Shown here: one piece after another, positions 31,390 to 36,859 of the stretch | How the letters are laid out: each line of letters begins with the position of its first letter | How positions within the stretch are numbered: the first letter of the stretch is position 1 | Assembly: GCA_030263455.1 (NCBI GenBank) | Contig: SZOZ01000014.1 | Coordinates: 1-36,859, forward strand | DNA from: Synechococcales cyanobacterium CNB | GTDB taxonomy: Bacteria > Planctomycetota > Phycisphaerae > Phycisphaerales > UBA1924 | DNA: 36,859 nucleotides | Direction of reading: 5' to 3' | Translations under genes and position numbers: made by a program | The notes under the pieces: generated by a model | The model's database searches: none | Seen by the model: the letters and a program-made list of their open reading frames with translations, nothing else | What the model was told of the DNA's origin: nothing

Positions 31390-32731
31390 ACCCCTCCCCC
31401 CGCTCCATCTCCCCCAACAACTCCATGTCCGTCCCCAGCAACTTCAGCCGCAGCATCCCCAGCGCGCTCATCGCCGACCACGTCCGCACCGCGTCGCGCC
31501 CACCCCGGAACAGGAACCGCCGAGCGTCCACCGACCCGTCGCGGCTCGCGCGACAGACCCACACCGTTCCCACAGGCTTGGCTTGCGTTCCCCCCTCCGG
31601 ACCCGCGACTCCCGTGATCGCCAGCGCATGGTCCACACCGGGCGCGCCGCGAAGCACGAACCGCGCACGCTCACGGCAGCCCAACGCCATCGCGCGCGCC
31701 GTCTCCTCGCTCACCGCCCCCGGCGCGCGCGCATCCGCCACGTCCGGCACGAACCGGTCCGGCACGCCGAGCTCCGCGTGCTTCATCGCGTTCGTGTAGG
31801 TGATCCACCCGCCCGCGAACGCCGCGGACGATCCCGGAACCTCCGTCAGCATCGCCCCCAGCAGCCCCCCCGTGCAACTCTCCGCCACCGCCAGCGTCTC
31901 GCGGCGTTCCTTCAGCAGGTCGAGCACGACCTCCGCCAGCGTCCGCTCGCGCGTCTCGCCCTCCGGCGCCAGCACGGCCGCGCCAAGCGCACGCCGCACC
32001 GCACGCTCCGTCGTCGCTAACGCGCTCTCCGCTTCATGCGCCACACCTTCGTAGCGCAGTCGCACCGTCACCACGCCCACCGACGCCGTCGTTCCCACCA
32101 GCGGGTTGCGCCCGCGACGCATCAGGTCGCCCAGCAACTCCGCCACCCGCGACTCGCCGTACCCGAAGGTCGGCAGCACGCGCGTTCGCACCACCCGCCC
32201 CGCCGGCGGCCGCAGCGCTGGCGCCACGCACGACTCGAACATCGGCCCCATCTCCCGCGGCGGTCCCGGCAGGCAGAACACGTCCGCCCCGCCCAGCCGC
32301 GCCCGCAGCCCCGGCGCGGTCCCGTGCGGGTTCGGCAGGCACGCCGCCCCACTCGGCCGCTGCGCCTGCACCCGGTTCGTCGCCGGCATTCGCGCCCCGC
32401 GAGCCGCGTACCACGACTCGATCGCCCGCAGCGCATCGGCGTCCTCGACCAGTCCATCCCCCAAGGCCGCCGCGAGCGCGATGCGCGTCAGATCGTCCTC
32501 CGTCGGCCCAAGCCCGCCCGTCGAGATCACCAGCGGCGCATCCGCGGCCGCCTCGCGCATCGCCCGCTCGATCGCCCCCGCGTCGTCCGGCACCGTCACG
32601 CGCCGAACCGTCACCACCCCGCGATCCAGCAGCCGCGCCGAGAGCCACCGCGAGTTCGTGTCCAGCGATTGCCCGAGTGTCAACTCGTCGCCGATCGAGA
32701 GAACGACGCAACTCGAATGCTCATCGGCCAT
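31388..32731 (-). CDS. cinA: CinA-family protein: MoCF domain plus nicotinamide-nucleotide amidase
   Basis: The 447-residue protein is a complete two-domain CinA. The N-terminal COG1058/MoCF half shows SIGDELTLGQSLDTNSRWLSARL, VISTGGLGPTEDDLTRIALA and FCLPGPPREMGPMF. The C-terminal half shows LAVAESCTGGLLGAMLT and ALAITGVAGPEGGTQAKPVGTVW, the signatures of the PncC-type amidase that deamidates NMN in pyridine nucleotide recycling; the first half has ADP-ribose pyrophosphatase activity in studied homologues. The serine of ESCTGG is the expected nucleophile. No Shine-Dalgarno site is visible. It lies 108 nt downstream of kbl on the same strand. The stop abuts an AT-rich heptad repeat. Confidence 0.95.
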   Translation of the reverse strand: MADEHSSCVVLSIGDELTLGQSLDTNSRWLSARLLDRGVVTVRRVTVPDDAGAIERAMREAAADAPLVISTGGLGPTEDDLTRIALAAALGDGLVEDADALRAIESWYAARGARMPATNRVQAQRPSGAACLPNPHGTAPGLRARLGGADVFCLPGPPREMGPMFESCVAPALRPPAGRVVRTRVLPTFGYGESRVAELLGDLMRRGRNPLVGTTASVGVVTVRLRYEGVAHEAESALATTERAVRRALGAAVLAPEGETRERTLAEVVLDLLKERRETLAVAESCTGGLLGAMLTEVPGSSAAFAGGWITYTNAMKHAELGVPDRFVPDVADARAPGAVSEETARAMALGCRERARFVLRGAPGVDHALAITGVAGPEGGTQAKPVGTVWVCRASRDGSVDARRFLFRGGRDAVRTWSAMSALGMLRLKLLGTDMELLGEMERGEG

Positions 32732-32839
32732 GAGAACGAACTACCACGGTGGCGAGGAGAGACGGACCTGAACGCGAACGTCGCGAAGGACACGGAATAG
32801 AATCAAGATCGGACACCCGTGAACTTCGCCACTTCACCA

Positions 32840-34138
32840 CTACAACTTCCTCAACGCATCCACCAGCGCATCGATGTGCGCGTTCGTGTGCGCCGCCGAG
32901 ATCTGCACCCGCAGTCGCGCGTGCCCCTCGGGCACGACCGGGTAGCCGAAGCCGATGACGAACACGCCCATCTCGAGCAGCCGCCTGCTCATGGCGATGG
33001 CCCTGGCGGTGTCGTGCACGATGATGGGACAGATGGCGGTCGGCGAGTCCAGCACCTCGAACCCGGCCTCGCCGATCTTCCGCCGCGCGTAGGCCACGTT
33101 CTCGCGCAGCCGTCCCACCCGCTCCGGCTCGCGCAGCAGGATTTCGATCGCGGCGTTCGCCGACGCCGCCACCGTTACCGGCAGCGCGTTCGAGAACAGC
33201 GTCGGCCGCCCCCGTTGCACGACCAGTTCCGTCCCGCGCCGCGGCCCGGCGATGAAGCCCCCCGCCCCGCCGCCCAGCGCCTTGCCGAGCGTGCCCGTGA
33301 AGTAATCCACGCGCCCCGGCGCGACGGACTCGCGCAGGCACTCCGTCACCGGGTGAGCCGCGTCGCGCGTGTGCGGCACGCCGGGCTTCAGCGGATCGAT
33401 CATGCCGAAGTGCTCGTGCGTGCCGCGCCCCGTCGTTCCCATCACCCCGTGCCCGTGCGAGTCGTCCACGACCAGCAGCGCGTCGTACTTGTCGCACAGG
33501 GCGCGGATCTCGGGCAGGTTGGCGACGTCGCCCTCCATGCTGAACACGCCGTCCGTCACCACCCACGCCTGCCCCGTGATCTCCTCGTTCTGCTGCGCCT
33601 CGACCAGCCGCTGCTCCAGCGCATCCAGGTCCCCGTGCCGGAAGACCGCCTTGTGCACACCCTTCTTGATCTGCGGCGTCAGGCGGATGGCATCGATGAT
33701 GCAGGCGTGGTTCAGTTCGTCCGAGATGATGACGTCGCCGCCCTCGCAGAACGTTGGGAAGAGCGCCTCCGTCGCATTCCAGCACGAGACAAAGGTGTAC
33801 GCCGACTCCGTCCCCATGTACCGCGCGATCGTCGCTTCCAGCCGCTCGTGCGGCTCGAACGTGCCGCAGATGAACCGCACCGACGCCGTCCCCGCGCCGT
33901 AGTCCCGCAGCGCCTTGATCCCGGCCTCGACGACCTCGGGGTGGTTGGCCAGGCCCAGATAGTTGTTCGAGCAGAAGCACAGGCACTCGCGGGTGCCGCC
34001 GTCCTCGGTGCGCATCCGCACGACGGCGTCCATGGGCGAGCGGATGGTCTGCAGCCGTTTGTACTGCCCCGTGCGCCGGAGCATCTCGAGCGTCTCGTCG
34101 GTGCGGGCGTCGAACGGGTGCGCGGTCGCGGCGGGCAT
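32840..34138 (-). CDS. kbl: Glycine C-acetyltransferase (2-amino-3-ketobutyrate CoA ligase)
   Basis: The 432-residue enzyme is a PLP-dependent alpha-oxoamine synthase that splits 2-amino-3-ketobutyrate with CoA into glycine and acetyl-CoA, the second step of threonine breakdown. CLCFCSNNYLGLANHP, GAGTASVRFICGTFEPHERLE, VVTDGVFSMEGDVANLPEI, LLVVDDSHGHGVMGTTGRGTHEH and YFTGTLGKALGGGAGGF (Schiff-base Lys) identify Kbl among its relatives (the CGT and GRGT blocks favour Kbl over KAPA or serine palmitoyl synthases). A GGAGGAG ribosome binding site precedes the ATG. The partner threonine dehydrogenase gene is not adjacent. Confidence 0.92.
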   Translation of the reverse strand: MPAATAHPFDARTDETLEMLRRTGQYKRLQTIRSPMDAVVRMRTEDGGTRECLCFCSNNYLGLANHPEVVEAGIKALRDYGAGTASVRFICGTFEPHERLEATIARYMGTESAYTFVSCWNATEALFPTFCEGGDVIISDELNHACIIDAIRLTPQIKKGVHKAVFRHGDLDALEQRLVEAQQNEEITGQAWVVTDGVFSMEGDVANLPEIRALCDKYDALLVVDDSHGHGVMGTTGRGTHEHFGMIDPLKPGVPHTRDAAHPVTECLRESVAPGRVDYFTGTLGKALGGGAGGFIAGPRRGTELVVQRGRPTLFSNALPVTVAASANAAIEILLREPERVGRLRENVAYARRKIGEAGFEVLDSPTAICPIIVHDTARAIAMSRRLLEMGVFVIGFGYPVVPEGHARLRVQISAAHTNAHIDALVDALRKL

Positions 34139-34165
34139 GGCAACTCCTCCACGGTTCGGCCAAGT

Positions 34166-36700
34166 CTATTCGCCCCGCAACTCCTCCTCCGTCCACGCCG
34201 CGTCGCGCTCGGCGTGCCGCGCGCGGACCCGCTCGACCAGCGACGGCTCGACCGGCGACGCCTCGTTGCCCCACGACCGGCGGATGTAGGTCATCACGGC
34301 GGCGATGCTCTCGGCGTCGTCCCACGGCGCGCGCGGCATCAGGCCGTCGTACTCGACGCCGTCGCGCTCGACCGGTCCTTCCATGCCGTGCAGCATGATC
34401 TTCGCCAGCGCGGCGGGGTCGCCGACGACGAGGTCCGCGCCGGCGAGGGGCGGGAACTGTCGCGGCACGCCGAGGCCGTCGGGCTGGTGGCACATGGCGC
34501 AGGCGGCGTAGAGCGTGCGCCCGCGCTGGAAGAGGCGCAGCGCCTCGCCGCCCAGCGCGATGGGCGCGCGGCCCTCGCCTCGCCCGGGCCAGCGCAGGTG
34601 CGGGTCGATGAGCCGGGCAAGGGGCGAGGCGCCGAGCGCGCCGCCGTCGGCGAGGGCGGGCCAGCCCGCAGGCTCGCGGTCGAGGTCGAGGGCGCGCGGG
34701 CGGTCGGAGCGCAGGCGCGCGGACTCGACGAGGTGGGCGAGCGCGGCCTCCGCGAACCAGCGCGTGCGGGCGGACTCGGCGGCGGCGATTTCGAGCAGGG
34801 CACGAACGGCGGCGTGCGAGTTGGTGCGCAGGACGCACTCGGCGAGTTCGGCGACCATCTCGCGGGTGGGCTTCGAGTCGAGGGTCCAAGCGCCGGAGTC
34901 GAGCATGGCGCGCATGAAGGGGACTTCGAGGTCGGGCAGGCCGCTGGCGATGGCGGTGGGGATGCGGTGGTCGTCGGCGATGGAAGACGCTTCGGCGAGG
35001 AGGGCGAGGCGCGCGGGCGCGGGGGCTTCGCCCATGGAGAGGACGGCCTGGATGCGCACGTCGCGCGTCGGGTCGGCGGCGAGAGCGCGGAGGAGGTCGA
35101 GCGCGGCGGGGTCGTCGAGGAAGGGTTCGGCGAGGCGGGCGGCCGCGGCGCGGATGGAAGGTTCGGGGTCGCGGGCGGCGCGGCGGGCGTCGTCGAGGGT
35201 GAGGAGGTTGAGGCCTTCGAGTGTCCAGAGGGCGTGGAGGCGGGCGAGCGCGTTGTCGTCGGAGTGGGAGAGTTCGCGGATGGCGGGTTCCTGGGAGGTT
35301 GCGTTGCGTTCGATGAGGAGGCGTTGGGCGGTGTCGCGCCACCAGCCGGCGGGGTGGGCGAGGATGTTGACGAGCGCGTCGTCGTCGGCGTCGTGCGGTG
35401 GTGGGTCACGGCGCGTGTCGTCGTGTTCGGGGACGATGCGCCAGATGCGGCCGAGTCCGATGGGCTGGTCGAGGGCGCGGCCTTCGACCTGTCGCCTGAG
35501 CCAGGTGGTCATGTAGATGCGGTGCTGGATGATGCCGCGGTAGAAATCGACGATGTAGAGCGCGCCGTCGGGGCCGGTCAGGGACCAGACGGGGCGGAAG
35601 CGTTCGTCGGTGGAGGTGAGGAACTCGGCGTGCTCGTAGGCCTGTCGTGCGCGCACGGAGTCGCCGTCGTCGGCGAGTGTGTATCGCTTGACGAGGTTGG
35701 CGGCGGGTTCGCAGATGAAGGCGTTGCCGAGGAAGTCCGGGCCGAGGATGGTGTCGCGGTAGATGTGCGTGCCGCAGGCGGCGGTGAGGGAGCGGAGTCG
35801 GTAGTCGTCGTCGAGGGTCTCGGGCCGGTAGCCGCGGTTGACGCCGGGGGTGGCGCGGGCGGGCCACGTGCGGTGGTCGCTGGTTGTCGGCTCATCGACG
35901 CCGAGGAGTCTGCGGAGTGCGGGGTTTCGTGCGGCGTAGTGCTTGGGGAAGCGGTCTGTGCGGAGGGCTTCGGAGTTTGGTGTGTAGTAGAGGCGTCCGA
36001 GGTCGTCGTGTGCGATTCCCCACTGGCCGTGGGCGGGCGTGGGGCGTGAGATGGAGCGCTCGCCGTTGAAGCGGAGTTCGGCGTGGTGCTGAGAGAGGTG
36101 GACCCAGTTGTCGAGTCCTGGGAGGAGGCCGTTGGCGGCGTGCTCGACGTTGTCGAGTCCGCCGAGGCCTTCGAGGATGGTGCGCTGCTCGTCGGCGCGG
36201 GCGTCGCCGTCGGTATCGCGGGCGAAGATGAGTCGGGGGGGGGCGATGACGAGCGCGCCGTCGCGCATGGGAAGGACGGCGCGTGGGAGGACGAGGTTGT
36301 CGAGGAAGGTTGTGGCGTGGTCGAAGCGGCCGTCGCGGTCGGTGTCTTCGAGGATGACGATGCGGGAGACGGGGGTGCGCTCGCCGGAGCCGTCGGGGTC
36401 GGGCATGTAGGAGCGCATCTCGACGACCCAGAGCCGGCCGCGGGCGTCGAAGGCGGCGGCGACGGGGTCTTCGATGAGGGGTTCGGCGGCGGCGAGTTCG
36501 ATTCGGAAGCCGGGCTGGATGGCGAACGCGGCCAAGGCGTCCTCGGGTGAGAGGACGGGCGCGGGCGGGACGTCGAGATCGGGCGGAAGATCGGGCTGGC
36601 GTTCGCCGGGCTGATCGCCCTGCTGGGCGTGCGCGGCGTGGGGGGGGTGCGCGGCGAGAACGGCCGCGGCGATGAGGGCGATGGGGCGTCGGGCGGGCAC
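34166..36700 (-). CDS. PVC-type haem-binding membrane-bound dehydrogenase with HEAT repeats and cytochrome c
   Basis: The product is 844 residues from GTG 36700. Residues 1-25 are a signal peptide (MPARRPIALIAAAVLAAHPPHAAHA). A propeller-like dehydrogenase domain (about 50-440) starts FAIQPGFRIELAAAEPLIEDPVAAAFDARGRLWVVEM and includes GQWGIAHDDLGRLYYTPNSE, typical of the planctomycete/verrucomicrobial PVC family. Helical repeats of HEAT type fill about 450-690. The C-terminus is a class I cytochrome c domain with CAMCHQ (haem site near residue 733). Such periplasmic proteins are abundant in Planctomycetes and may oxidise sugars or polyols, but substrates are unknown. TATGCT lies 8 nt before the GTG. 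It is 27 nt upstream of kbl, possibly co-transcribed. Confidence 0.9.
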   Translation of the reverse strand: MPARRPIALIAAAVLAAHPPHAAHAQQGDQPGERQPDLPPDLDVPPAPVLSPEDALAAFAIQPGFRIELAAAEPLIEDPVAAAFDARGRLWVVEMRSYMPDPDGSGERTPVSRIVILEDTDRDGRFDHATTFLDNLVLPRAVLPMRDGALVIAPPRLIFARDTDGDARADEQRTILEGLGGLDNVEHAANGLLPGLDNWVHLSQHHAELRFNGERSISRPTPAHGQWGIAHDDLGRLYYTPNSEALRTDRFPKHYAARNPALRRLLGVDEPTTSDHRTWPARATPGVNRGYRPETLDDDYRLRSLTAACGTHIYRDTILGPDFLGNAFICEPAANLVKRYTLADDGDSVRARQAYEHAEFLTSTDERFRPVWSLTGPDGALYIVDFYRGIIQHRIYMTTWLRRQVEGRALDQPIGLGRIWRIVPEHDDTRRDPPPHDADDDALVNILAHPAGWWRDTAQRLLIERNATSQEPAIRELSHSDDNALARLHALWTLEGLNLLTLDDARRAARDPEPSIRAAAARLAEPFLDDPAALDLLRALAADPTRDVRIQAVLSMGEAPAPARLALLAEASSIADDHRIPTAIASGLPDLEVPFMRAMLDSGAWTLDSKPTREMVAELAECVLRTNSHAAVRALLEIAAAESARTRWFAEAALAHLVESARLRSDRPRALDLDREPAGWPALADGGALGASPLARLIDPHLRWPGRGEGRAPIALGGEALRLFQRGRTLYAACAMCHQPDGLGVPRQFPPLAGADLVVGDPAALAKIMLHGMEGPVERDGVEYDGLMPRAPWDDAESIAAVMTYIRRSWGNEASPVEPSLVERVRARHAERDAAWTEEELRGE

Positions 36701-36858
36701 CGGGGGTGAGCATAGCGGCCGGTGACGGCACGGAGGATGGTGGTTGCTGCGCGTCGGCGCTCGGTGGGGTGCTCCTCGGTTGCGAGGGCGAGCTTCTCGA
36801 GTTCGTCCACGGCGGTGATGGCGGAGTCGAGGAGTCGGAGTTTGAGCGTGCGTTCCAG
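36701..36858 (-). CDS. Possible end of a gene entering from the right edge, unresolved
   Basis: Reading from 36858, one minus frame gives LERTLKLRLLDSAITAVDEL, then EKLALATEEHPTERRRAATT, which looks like a helical protein, with third codon positions rich in G/C. None of the three minus frames has a stop between the edge and the haem-protein start. Either this gene ends inside the next one in another frame, or there is a frameshift, or it is not coding. Confidence 0.3.
36709..36714 (-). promoter_or_regulatory. TATGCT -10-like element, 8 nt before the haem-protein GTG
   Basis: On the minus strand TATGCT ends 8 nt before GTG 36700, as at the symporter gene (9 nt). No Shine-Dalgarno site is seen, in agreement with a leaderless transcript. 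Confidence 0.4.
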
Positions 36859-36859
36859 C

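Noticed and set aside
32819-36049. A 1076-codon plus-strand frame opposite kbl and the haem protein
   Set aside because: It is antisense to two strongly recognisable proteins and its translation is Gly/Glu/Val-rich low complexity.

Overview
The window reads as a chromosomal segment of a high-GC (roughly 70 percent by eye) planctomycete, most likely of the class Phycisphaerae. The pointers are a dockerin-like repeat at a protein C-terminus (1-245), a PVC-type haem-binding dehydrogenase with a CxxCH site (34166-36700), a secreted protein ending in a PAPG...RRRR variant of the PEP-CTERM sorting signal (27706-28341), an archaeal-type topoisomerase VI B subunit (25255-27375), a futalosine-pathway menaquinone enzyme (20939-21637) and many genes without a Shine-Dalgarno site. 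The gene set is mostly housekeeping. I see no phage, insertion sequence, CRISPR array or tRNA.

Layout. 1-3400: dockerin-like protein end, GT39-type membrane glycosyltransferase, SAM methyltransferase, AhpD-like protein. 3700-8000: a large PHP-glycosyltransferase fusion convergent with guaB. 8170-8938: three tandem paralogous single-pass membrane proteins. 9050-12660: aat, a zinc-ribbon membrane protein, and the c-di-AMP module dacA-ybbR, whose DGA motif reads DLA and whose only well-placed start is CTG. 12700-19050: FkbM methyltransferase, a DUF433-DUF5615 toxin-antitoxin pair downstream of rpoN, recR divergent from a membrane-anchored phosphatase, a HTH-plus-membrane protein and a metallophosphoesterase. 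19052-20853: a double-HxlR regulator divergent from a VOC protein and an FMN reductase, with a perfect 8-3-8 palindrome between them. 20939-25238: futalosine hydrolase, an orphan HlyD-type adaptor and a sodium:solute symporter. 25255-30956: Topo VI B, a PEP-CTERM protein with a structured leader, a PilT-type ATPase and a YacL-type PIN-TRAM protein. 31010-31121: the SRP RNA gene (ffs). 31388-36700: cinA, kbl and the PVC haem protein.

The signals beyond routine annotation are: (i) the HxlR-VOC-FMN reductase unit, which resembles the Bacillus YodB/CatR electrophile switches and keeps a Cys-Pro ahead of the first winged helix; (ii) a TANNNT hexamer ending 6-10 nt before several start codons that lack Shine-Dalgarno sites, suggesting widespread leaderless transcripts; (iii) three consecutive hairpins in the leader of the PEP-CTERM gene; (iv) the three-gene paralogue array; and (v) the PHP-GT4 fusion. 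All statements rest on reading the sequence by eye and on family knowledge; no database search was run.
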